From contig CALODP010000019.1 in assembly GCA_942492055.1 (NCBI GenBank), positions 310,001 to 374,000 on the forward strand: a DNA stretch of 64,000 nucleotides. The letters run 5' to 3'. Position numbers and translations under genes: made by a program. Shown here in pieces: positions 16,185-24,292 of the stretch; the stretch's first letter is position 1; each line of letters opens with the position of its first letter. The notes under the pieces are model-generated. The model did not search any database, had not been told where the DNA came from, and saw only the letters and a program-made list of their open reading frames with translations. Origin of the DNA: CALODP01 sp942492055. GTDB taxonomy: Bacteria; Bacteroidota; Ignavibacteria; Ignavibacteriales; Melioribacteraceae.

Positions 16185-19100
16185 TTATTTCACTAACAAC
16201 ATCTTCTTGGTGAAGTTTACATTCTTTCCGGAGAATTTGTAGATGTATACTCCGGTTGCCAACCCGATTGCGTTGAACTTGAATGTGTATGTTCCCGGCT
16301 GCATAGCTTTGTTCATCAGTGTTGCAACCTCTTGTCCTAAGATGTTATATATCTTTAGCTGATATTTACCGGCTAATTTGATCTTAACCTCAATGTTGGT
16401 AGAAGGATTAAATGGGTTCGGATAGTTCTGACTTAATCCGAATTCCGTAGGAATCTCTTCTTCTACACTAGTGGTTCCGTCGGTATTCTTAACAAATAGA
16501 GCTCCGTTTTCTCCACCGGCGTAAATCATTCCGGCTGTTTTGTCAGCTGCGAGAGAACTGATTCCTAAGCCACCCATTCCGGCCGGTGACCAAGCTACTG
16601 ATTTCGCGGAGGAGCCACTCATTGCTTTGGCGCTTATTGCTTCCAGTTTGAAGATTCCACCGGTCCATGTGCTCACGTAAACGTTGTCTTCGCCATCTAC
16701 TGCTACGCTGTAGACAAACAACGCGTCGTTTAAGCCGTTGTTAAGATCTTGCCATGTATTACCCATATCATCACTTCCGAATACTCCGCCACCGTAAGTA
16801 GCAGCGTAAACATCACCGTTGCTGGTTACGTCTACTGCCCAGACGTGTTCGAAAGGTAGATTTGTTTTATTCCAGGTTGCTCCCATATCGTCACTTGAGA
16901 ATACTCCGCCACCGAATGTTGCTGCGTAAACATTTCCGTTCGCGTCTACTGCTATGGAGTTTACAACCTTGCTTGTCAAACCGTTGTTAATGTCGGACCA
17001 TGTTACTCCGTTGTCTATACTCTTATAGATTCCGAATCCCCATGTTCCGGCGTATAATATACTGTTATCCGCGTCGTATGCAAGTGCTCTGGTATCGTTT
17101 GCCATTCCGTTCGGATGCTTCCAATCCCCAATCGCGTTCATGTAGAATACGCCTTGTTCGGTACTTGCGAATATTCTGTCGTTCTCACCGATTACTATCG
17201 ACCAGATAAAGCCTACATTCATATCACTGTTCAATAATTCCCAGTTAGCTCCGTTGTCTGCGGATCTGTAGATATTTCCGCCTACGGTACCGGCCAACAA
17301 TCTGCCCTGATTATCAAATGTAAGAGCCCATACAATCTCGTCGAGTGAGAATGTAGTTACTTGTTTCCATTCGCTTGTTTGTTCGTCGCCACCGGCTGAT
17401 GTTTCCACATCAACATTGATCGCTACGCAAGCGCTGTTATTTGTCAAATCAGGATCGGTAGGATATGTTTTGGTTATTTCGGCACAGTTTGTAATCTGTC
17501 CGCCAACAGGTATATGTCCGCTGAACAATGCTAAGTTAAACTGTCCCGCTCCCTTCATCGATTTTGCTATTACCTGACCATTAATAACCCCTGTAGGATA
17601 ATTCAAATGAGCGTAAGGAGCTAATATAGATCCTCGGATATCGATTCCGGAGATGTTTAATTTCTTTGCTTCAGGGAAGTTATATAATACGTTATTTATT
17701 TTGGTTCCGTTAACTGTCAACCCGCCGGTCCATGTTACTTCTTCGCCACTGATGTTAACCAATACTACCGAACCGTTAGGTACGCTGATTGCCATGCTGT
17801 GTGCGTCACTCAATACCGCGCCGTCAACTTCGAATACGTTCAATTGAGGATGAGTTCCTCTCAGTTTCAAGCCGCCCCACTTCAATTCTGTGGTGCCGTT
17901 TGCAGGATATGCCGCCAAATCGGATGATAATGCTTTCAAGCTTGCTTCTGCCGCGTTGAAATCTATCGGTGTTCCGAACTTAAGCTCGCCACCGGTGATG
18001 CTTACCGGATCGATTGGTAAGTTTGTAGTTCCGCCGACGACAACATTACCGCCGAAAATTCCGCCACTTGTGTATGTTAAATCGCCACCGATAATCATTA
18101 CATCAACTGCACCGTTGGAATTCTCTAATTGATCACCTACGCTGTAAGCTCCCAATTTAGCGTCGCCACCTACAGCCATCTTTCCTTGTGTATCGGATGA
18201 TGGTTGTTCCAAATTACCGAATAAGAAGAGATTGTAACCTGTTGCCGGTCCGAAATCTACCGCGCTGGTTGTTCCCAAATCAACTTCTGCTTCGATTGCC
18301 AATGTTGCGATGGCGCCGTTAGTTAATGTTCCTACTGTCCATAATCCGGATGTGGAATTATATGTTCCTTGCGAAGCGTTTGCCGATACGAATGTTGTTC
18401 CTTCAGGTAGTACGTCAACTACTTCAACACCTTCTGCTTTCCCCGGACCATCGTTTGTTACCTTTATAGTATATGTTACTTTGTCACCGTTGTTTACTTC
18501 GGTATCATTAACCGATTTCTCAATCTTCACATCAGGTTCCTCTACCGGTGGAGGACATATTGTAGGATTCCAATATATCTCTCTGGCTATCGGAGCGTGA
18601 ATTGAGTTGCCTTCGCAATCCAATACGTTAACTACAAATTCCAAGACTACCATTGTATCCTTTGCGGAAACGCCCGGCCACCATCCTTTTATCGAGAAAG
18701 TAGTGTCCTTGCTTATCCATGTATTTGAGTAATGTACCGTATTATCTATGTCTTCTCCCTTAGGCCATACGATTCTCCATGAAGTCTGTAATTTGGCTCT
18801 CGAAGGATTCGGGGTTAAGCTTACCGCCCCATTTACTGTTATCCAATCTGGTTCGAATTCGCAAATAGAGGAATCGGGACCGAAAGTAGCGCTCCAGTCA
18901 GTTGCGCATTCGGGACCGTCAACGTGAATTCCGGCGTCCCAGGTAAGATCATTTTCGTCAGCGATAAGATTGGTACAAATTGTTTTCCCGGTCAAAGGAT
19001 TAACGTCGGAATCAACCGCGTCGTTTGAACCGGCATCCTGAGTTGTGAAAACATATCCGGTTGGAAGATCGAACTTAACACTGTAATCTCCCGGAAGAAG

Positions 19101-20696
19101 ATCCGCGAATAAATACTTTCCGTTTGCGTCGGTTGTTGTAGAGCTTAATTGTGTTCCGTTACAATCGTATAAATAAACAGTAACATCTTCAACACCCTGC
19201 TCACCGGCGTCTTGAATACCATTTTTATTTTCGTCTAACCAAACATAATCTCCGAGAGATGCTTTCGGAATTACTTCTGTCTGGCAAGTTAAAACTCCGT
19301 TGTCCGTAGTGCCGTTATCAAAGTTCTCATTTACCGCTGTAGCGGCGTCATTTATTTCACTATATGAATAACCGTAAGTAGGACCGCCACCCAATGCCGA
19401 GTTGGCTATGTCCAACAATTCCTTAACTGTTTTCCCTTGGAAAGGACCCGATACAAATACTAGGTCTTTCAACATATTCGAGTTTGTTCCGAGAACTCCC
19501 GCTTCGTCGTAATAAACATTCAACGAAAGAGCCACAACCTGAGCAGCCAAAACACCGCCGGATGTTTTTCTGTAAGGATCGGTATAACTTCTGTCCAACG
19601 CGTCCGGTGTTCCGCCGGATGGTAAGAATTTTTCTACTCTGTAAGCGGATGTTAATGTAATAGTATGATTTCCGCCAACTACCAAATCATTAGGGAAAAC
19701 CGTATCGAAATAAGTATCTCTTATTTGCCCCGGTACGCTGTTTCCTTTACTTCCCCAGCCACCTTGTGTAAAAGTTGCCATTCCGGTAAGATCGCAATCG
19801 CCACCGCCGGAAATCCATGTTACGTTACCATAAACCTCTTTTATATCTGTAGAAGGGGTTGCAAGCACCAATTTCTGCTTGTCGTGAGGGTTGGCTTTAT
19901 GTACGTATCTGGTTCCCTGAGGTATTTCCACATTTGCCGAAGCTGAGATAACTGCGTTTCCGGTACCATTATAAGAGAGTGTAATTTCCGATGATTCTCC
20001 CATAGCGTTTGTGGAAACGGATGTTGTTGATAATGTACCCAAATTTGCGGCCAATGTTATATCTACTCCCGCTACCGGATTTCCGTCAAGATCAAGAGCC
20101 TTAACTTTGAAACTTGCTGTGGTTCCGGGGGCCAAAAACTGAATTGCCGGATCGAAGACCAATGTATTTACCGGTTTTACGTTTTCGTGATTGGCTTCCG
20201 CGTCCGCGATAATGCTAAGAGCTCTTACTCTTACCGTGTTATCATTCTGAATTGTGTTTGCGTCCACTCCGTCGCTGAAATGCCAAACCGCTATCTGAAC
20301 AGCCGCTGCCTCTTTGCTAATATTCGATAACTGATTAGGATGTGTAGCTTGAGGATAGTAGTTGTTCAAAATGTAAGTAATTTCGGATGGGGTTGATCCT
20401 TCGTCCCAGTAATCTGAATTCTGAGCAAGTCCGTGTCCCAAATCTATACAATAGAACTTAACAGCGTCCGAATTCAAAGTACCGTTAAAAGTTCCCGCCC
20501 AACCTGTTCTGTATGAAGGAGGATCCAAAATAGGATTAAGAAAATTTAGGTTCGTTCCTTCGGCGGTTGATGTAACTCGGGCGATGCTTGTGTAATCTTG
20601 CACCTGATCTCCCGATTTTTTATTTCCGGCAAACATTGTAGCCGAAAATACAACCGTTAGAAATAATACGAAAAATAGTTTTGTTTTGTGTGACAT
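16185..20696 (-). CDS. giant mosaic T9SS surface protein with thioester domain
   Basis: About 1503 aa, exported (signal peptide 1-24). Domains in order: (1) a thioester-domain-like module, about 35-175, with FYCIDLG (Cys83) and VQIAVWHFSDG (Gln134), the Cys/Gln pair that forms the internal thioester in adhesin TEDs; (2) a Big_1-like Ig domain, about 185-265; (3) an unassigned region, about 290-470; (4) an SdrD-B-like domain, about 480-592 (SLGDYVWLDENKNGIQDAGE); (5) an uncharacterised module to ~720; (6) a DUF11 repeat starting ~722, interrupted at ~808-1063 by a choice-of-anchor-A-type domain and resuming with QITNCAEITKTYPTDPDLTN; (7) a BNR/photosystem-type beta-propeller, about 1110-1400; (8) a type IX sorting domain (LSQNYPNPFNPSTN to end). 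I chose the ATG at 20694-20696 because GAGAGGGG precedes it; an in-frame start nine codons earlier has no ribosome site. Likely role: surface adhesion (inference). Confidence 0.85.
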   Translation of the reverse strand: MSHKTKLFFVLFLTVVFSATMFAGNKKSGDQVQDYTSIARVTSTAEGTNLNFLNPILDPPSYRTGWAGTFNGTLNSDAVKFYCIDLGHGLAQNSDYWDEGSTPSEITYILNNYYPQATHPNQLSNISKEAAAVQIAVWHFSDGVDANTIQNDNTVRVRALSIIADAEANHENVKPVNTLVFDPAIQFLAPGTTASFKVKALDLDGNPVAGVDITLAANLGTLSTTSVSTNAMGESSEITLSYNGTGNAVISASANVEIPQGTRYVHKANPHDKQKLVLATPSTDIKEVYGNVTWISGGGDCDLTGMATFTQGGWGSKGNSVPGQIRDTYFDTVFPNDLVVGGNHTITLTSAYRVEKFLPSGGTPDALDRSYTDPYRKTSGGVLAAQVVALSLNVYYDEAGVLGTNSNMLKDLVFVSGPFQGKTVKELLDIANSALGGGPTYGYSYSEINDAATAVNENFDNGTTDNGVLTCQTEVIPKASLGDYVWLDENKNGIQDAGEQGVEDVTVYLYDCNGTQLSSTTTDANGKYLFADLLPGDYSVKFDLPTGYVFTTQDAGSNDAVDSDVNPLTGKTICTNLIADENDLTWDAGIHVDGPECATDWSATFGPDSSICEFEPDWITVNGAVSLTPNPSRAKLQTSWRIVWPKGEDIDNTVHYSNTWISKDTTFSIKGWWPGVSAKDTMVVLEFVVNVLDCEGNSIHAPIAREIYWNPTICPPPVEEPDVKIEKSVNDTEVNNGDKVTYTIKVTNDGPGKAEGVEVVDVLPEGTTFVSANASQGTYNSTSGLWTVGTLTNGAIATLAIEAEVDLGTTSAVDFGPATGYNLFLFGNLEQPSSDTQGKMAVGGDAKLGAYSVGDQLENSNGAVDVMIIGGDLTYTSGGIFGGNVVVGGTTNLPIDPVSITGGELKFGTPIDFNAAEASLKALSSDLAAYPANGTTELKWGGLKLRGTHPQLNVFEVDGAVLSDAHSMAISVPNGSVVLVNISGEEVTWTGGLTVNGTKINNVLYNFPEAKKLNISGIDIRGSILAPYAHLNYPTGVINGQVIAKSMKGAGQFNLALFSGHIPVGGQITNCAEITKTYPTDPDLTNNSACVAINVDVETSAGGDEQTSEWKQVTTFSLDEIVWALTFDNQGRLLAGTVGGNIYRSADNGANWELLNSDMNVGFIWSIVIGENDRIFASTEQGVFYMNAIGDWKHPNGMANDTRALAYDADNSILYAGTWGFGIYKSIDNGVTWSDINNGLTSKVVNSIAVDANGNVYAATFGGGVFSSDDMGATWNKTNLPFEHVWAVDVTSNGDVYAATYGGGVFGSDDMGNTWQDLNNGLNDALFVYSVAVDGEDNVYVSTWTGGIFKLEAISAKAMSGSSAKSVAWSPAGMGGLGISSLAADKTAGMIYAGGENGALFVKNTDGTTSVEEEIPTEFGLSQNYPNPFNPSTNIEVKIKLAGKYQLKIYNILGQEVATLMNKAMQPGTYTFKFNAIGLATGVYIYKFSGKNVNFTKKMLLVK

Positions 20697-20888
20697 AAGC
20701 CCCTCTCTACTAAATAGATTCATTTCTTACGATTACATAAGCCAAGATTGATGCCAAACATAATCCCTCAATTTCGCGTGAAATCGTGATCTATTAATTC
20801 CTAAAGTGTCTCAATTTGATAAGTCTGTTTCAAATAGAGCTGTTTTCGTCGATTTTAAACGATTTTGATACATTTCTTCACCTCGGTT

Positions 20889-20929
20889 ACCGGCTGATTT
20901 CTTCCTCTTTGTACCCCTACAAAGCCGGT
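20889..20929 (-). promoter_or_regulatory. nested hairpin in the leader of the surface-protein gene
   Basis: ACCGGC (20889-20894) pairs with GCCGGT (20924-20929). Inside it, TTTGTA (20908-20913) pairs perfectly with TACAAA (20918-20923) around CCCC. Transcribed on the minus strand it would be a folded leader about 190 nt upstream of the 16-20.7 kb gene. It matches no riboswitch class I can name. The rest of 20730-21230 holds no ORF or repeat that I can support. Confidence 0.35.
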
Positions 20930-21241
20930 TATTTCGGTAGAAATATGTGTGGTTGCTTTACATTCTGACGCGCGGCAATAACTATTACAATTCAAAATCA
21001 GAAAAAGACCCTTATTAACTCGCATTGCAACAAGTTTGTATATTCTAAAAATATAAAAATACTTATGAAAATTCGATATTTTCTTATTCGATATGTGATT
21101 ATATTCAATATTATCGCTGCAATACTCAATATTTCATGAAAAATGCCGAAAATAATTCATAATCCCCATATTTCCCCCTCCGCAAAGCAATCCGGATTCG
21201 GTACGATATATCTAAAAAGCAGATAATTCTTCCTAAGAAAT

Positions 21242-21738
21242 GATGCGCCGATGAAATTCTCCGGTGCGCAGGTTATCCGATTCGGTGCGATAATAAAAAA
21301 AATTACATGGCCGAAGAGCAAAACTATTTCGAAGACTTCCGGAACCTTTTCGATGGAGAGGAAATCTGTTTCGAAGCTCTATTGAAGGATTCGGATATGC
21401 CCAAAATGAATTACAATGCCCCCAAGAACTGTTTCGACGGAAGAAAATTCTTATTCGATACTCTTCAGATCGGGGAAAATGAGCAGCGCACCGGTTCCTA
21501 CGAGCAGCGCACCTCGGAAAATGAGCAGCGCACCCCTTCCAACGAGTAGCGCAATAGTTCCGGAGGGTGTCGAAATAGTTCCGGAGCTTAACGAAACAAT
21601 TCCCGATAGTAACGAAATTGTTCCGGATAATAGCTAAAAAGTTCTCAAATGGATTGAAACGCGGAAATACATTCTTGAAATAATCATGGAGAGCATCGAA
21701 CCGAATCGGAGTTTCAGCGATCAACAGATACCCGTTAA
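21242..21738. repeat. 21-bp tandem array A, convergent inverted halves
   Basis: About 22 degenerate units with a strict 21-base period. From 21319 to 21738 the phase never slips; the two outermost left units (21242-21283) are offset by 14 bases. Left-half units on the + strand read like CGGAACCTTTTCGATGGAGA (21340). Right-half units show the same core CGGAAC-NN-TTTC on the minus strand (for example 21613-21633). Between them are GAGCAGCGCACC units at 21481, 21502 and 21523. Because 21 is a multiple of 3, both strands are open over long stretches and translate to heptads such as RNLFDGE (+) and RNYFDTL (-). No convincing ribosome site precedes these frames, so I do not call them genes. The gap lies between the surface-protein gene and the rlmD terminator. 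Confidence 0.8.
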
Positions 21739-21750
21739 CCCTTTAAAAAC

Positions 21751-21780
21751 AAAAAGGCCGCCACAATAAAGCGGCAGCCT
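21751..21780 (-). terminator. intrinsic terminator downstream of rlmD
   Basis: On the minus strand AGGCTGCCGC (21780-21771) pairs with GTGGCGGCCT (21764-21755) over 10 bp with two G-U pairs and a 6-base loop. TTTT follows. It lies about 210 bp after the rlmD stop. The interval also holds an 11-bp imperfect inverted repeat (21783-21793 with 21808-21818) and no ORF that I can support. Confidence 0.7.
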
Positions 21781-21989
21781 CGTTTGAACTCTTATTTTGG
21801 GGTCATAAGGGGTTCAAAATCAAATTCTCTGTTCTTTCCGGTGCAGAGAATTATTTTTGTACATGGTAATATTCAATCACCGTGCCAACCCCGATAAACA
21901 TCTATTACATCACTTCCGATTAATTTTCCTTGAAATAGGAGATACAACAAAAGTGTATCAAATCAAGGCACATTATCGGATTGATTCAA

Positions 21990-23429
21990 CTACTTTCTTA
22001 CAAGCAAAGCCACATTCTCGATATGATACGTATGAGGGAACATATCCACCGGCTTTACTTTTACAAGTTTGTAATCCTGTTCGGTAAGCATCTCAATATC
22101 TCTTGCCTGAGTTGCCGGATTACAACTGACATAAACAACTTTCTTCGGTTGCATTCTGAGAATATCTCTGATCGTCTTCGGATTCATTCCGCTTCTCGGC
22201 GGATCGGCAATTACAACATCCGGTTTCGGGAGATTGGAAGTAGCAAGAAAATCCTTCATCGATTTATTCAAATCGGCCAGGTAAAACTTAACATTCTCAA
22301 TTCCATTTATGCCGGCGTTTACATGAGCATCCTTTACGGCGTCTTCCACACTCTCGAAAGCGTGCACCTCTTTGGCTCTTTCCGAAACATAAATCGATAT
22401 TGTTCCCGCCCCGGAATAGAGATCGTAAACAACATCATCTTTTGTAATTTCACCGTAATCAAGAGCCGTTCTATAAAGCTTTTCGGCCTGCAGCGTATTC
22501 GTCTGGAAAAAAGAATTCGCGCTTATTCTGAATCTGTATCCGCCGATAGAATCGTAAATACAGCCTTCGCCGTGATAAACTTTTTCGAAATCGCCAAAGG
22601 CGACCATCGCTTTTTTCAGATTCACATTGTTGATAACCGTTGTAATCTCTGGTATTTCCTCAACAAGAGCGTCGGAATATTCCTTAAACAATTTCTCGTC
22701 GTCCGAAGAGGTTACGAGATTCACCATCAAATCGTTTGTATGATGAGCCGATTTTATAACGAGATTACGCAAATATCCTTCGTGTGTTTTGCATGAGTAA
22801 ATTGAAGTCTCTCTGCTTTTGAAGAACTCACGAGTGAAATTCAGGATCTTGTTACTAGCTTCCGATTGCAAAAAGCATTCGTCCAGATCCAAAACCTTAT
22901 CGAATATTCGTGGGATATGAAGTCCTACGGCGAATTGCTGATTCCTTATCTCATCCGATTGATTGATCTCTTCGGGAGAGAGCCATCTTTTACGGGCAAA
23001 AGAATATTCCATCTTGTTTCTGTAATGGAAAATCTTTTCGGAACCCTCAATATCTTCATACTCGAAATCGGAAAGTCCGCCGATGCGTTCGAAAATATCT
23101 TTTACCTGCTCATGCTTATATTTCAACTGAATATCATATTCCAAATCCTGCTGCTTACATCCGCCGCATACCCCGAAATATTTACATTTAGGCTCAATTC
23201 TCAATGGAGCCTTCTCCAATATTTCTGTTACCTTAGCTTCGGCGTAAGATTTTTTCTTCTTAACAATTCTGGCCTTAACCTTATCACCCGGATAAGCCCC
23301 GTGCGCGAAAACAACAAACTTCTTTTTCTCACCTTCGTTATTCGAATCTTCTATATCAAGTTTCGCCACCCCTTTTCCTTCGAAGGCATAGCTCTCTATA
23401 TTAAGTTCTAAAATGTCCCCTTTTTTCAC
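21990..23429 (-). CDS. rlmD: 23S rRNA (uracil-C5)-methyltransferase, RlmD/TrmA family
   Basis: 479-aa SAM-dependent RNA methyltransferase. An N-terminal TRAM beta-barrel (about 1-70) is followed by an iron-sulfur segment, CKYFGVCGGCKQQDLEYDIQ. Then come the SAM-binding core DLYSGAGTISIYVSERAKEV, the conserved DPPRSGMNPKTI and the catalytic-cysteine motif SCNPATQARDIE. This set marks the RlmD/RlmC/TrmA group. The Fe-S cysteines and TRAM domain favour RlmD (U1939 of 23S rRNA), though bacterial homologues outside gamma-proteobacteria may modify other uridines. The start codon is GTG, overlapping the TGA of the upstream methyltransferase gene (GTGA), so the two genes are coupled. Confidence 0.92.
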   Translation of the reverse strand: MKKGDILELNIESYAFEGKGVAKLDIEDSNNEGEKKKFVVFAHGAYPGDKVKARIVKKKKSYAEAKVTEILEKAPLRIEPKCKYFGVCGGCKQQDLEYDIQLKYKHEQVKDIFERIGGLSDFEYEDIEGSEKIFHYRNKMEYSFARKRWLSPEEINQSDEIRNQQFAVGLHIPRIFDKVLDLDECFLQSEASNKILNFTREFFKSRETSIYSCKTHEGYLRNLVIKSAHHTNDLMVNLVTSSDDEKLFKEYSDALVEEIPEITTVINNVNLKKAMVAFGDFEKVYHGEGCIYDSIGGYRFRISANSFFQTNTLQAEKLYRTALDYGEITKDDVVYDLYSGAGTISIYVSERAKEVHAFESVEDAVKDAHVNAGINGIENVKFYLADLNKSMKDFLATSNLPKPDVVIADPPRSGMNPKTIRDILRMQPKKVVYVSCNPATQARDIEMLTEQDYKLVKVKPVDMFPHTYHIENVALLVRK

Positions 23430-24136
23430 TTCTCTTCCTTCTTTAGTAATGTAACCTTAAAACCGATAAATTTGTCAGCCCCTTGGGTAAGATAGGCTTT
23501 CGATTCGTGACTAATCTTCTTTATCAACTTTTTGTGATACGATTTTTCACTATCGCTTAATTCTTCGATTTTATTTTTCAACATGTCGAGAGTGATTCTG
23601 TAATATTCCTTCAGGGAACCGGAAAGCTTGGTAGTCTCGAGAATTTCGAACTTCCTTTCCGTATAATACTTTTCACTCTTCACCGAATCGAACACCATCA
23701 AATCGGAAGCTTCGTAAATATCCTCGACAAATTTGGGAATTTCTTCCTGCAGATTAATGGTTTCACCGACGCAATAAATTCCGCCCGGCTTTAAGATTCG
23801 TTTTATTTCCTTGACGATTCGGTTTCGTCTAGAATCGATTGTAGAGCCTTGGGAGTAAACAATATCTATCTCCTCCTTATCGAAATCGGTATATTCGAAA
23901 TCCATAATTCTAACGTTTACATTCGGGTTATTATCCAAATCCAAACGACTGATTATCATCGAATCGTAATCCTCAACGATAAGCTCAACTACTTGGCCGG
24001 TCTTCTTAGCTATGCTTTCAGCTATCGCGGCACTCGAAGCTCCGATTACCAGAACTCGTTTTTCTTTCAACTCGGTCTTTTCACAAAAAAACCGGAGCTG
24101 GCCATCCCCTCCGGGTAAAATTATTCTCTTTTTCAT
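23426..24136 (-). CDS. class I SAM-dependent methyltransferase
   Basis: 236 aa, cytosolic. A Rossmann-type SAM site is visible. Motif I is degenerate (KRVLVIGASSAAIAESIAKK), an acidic end of strand 2 follows (VELIVEDYDSM), then IVYSQGSTID and the post-motif KEIKRILKPGGIYCVGE. The glycine-rich loop GASSAA has only one glycine where GxGxG is usual, so the SAM pocket is atypical. The C-terminal third is helical and lysine-rich. The substrate is unknown. The gene directly precedes rlmD with a 4-bp overlap and is divergent from the histidine kinase gene, so it shares a promoter region with that gene and a transcript with rlmD. Confidence 0.75.
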   Translation of the reverse strand: MKKRIILPGGDGQLRFFCEKTELKEKRVLVIGASSAAIAESIAKKTGQVVELIVEDYDSMIISRLDLDNNPNVNVRIMDFEYTDFDKEEIDIVYSQGSTIDSRRNRIVKEIKRILKPGGIYCVGETINLQEEIPKFVEDIYEASDLMVFDSVKSEKYYTERKFEILETTKLSGSLKEYYRITLDMLKNKIEELSDSEKSYHKKLIKKISHESKAYLTQGADKFIGFKVTLLKKEEK

Positions 24137-24292
24137 GCTGCAAAGATAATGATCTTTTTATCTATTAATTGCAAAAAACTTTTTAACCACCATACCATTT
24201 TTTATTCCTTTTACCGGAGAGTTTACGGAATTATTTCTGTTATGTTTTATGTTTATAAAAATATATCCTCACATGAACCGGAGAGAACAAAA

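Noticed and set aside
20889..20929. Leader hairpin considered as a c-di-GMP (GEMM) riboswitch
   Set aside because: The conserved GGACGCAAAGC core and tetraloop-receptor pattern are missing.
21233..21724. 163-codon minus-strand frame across array A
   Set aside because: It is open because the 21-base repeat keeps phase 3; there is no ribosome site, the composition is aberrant (many Cys/Arg) and the opposite strand is open as well.
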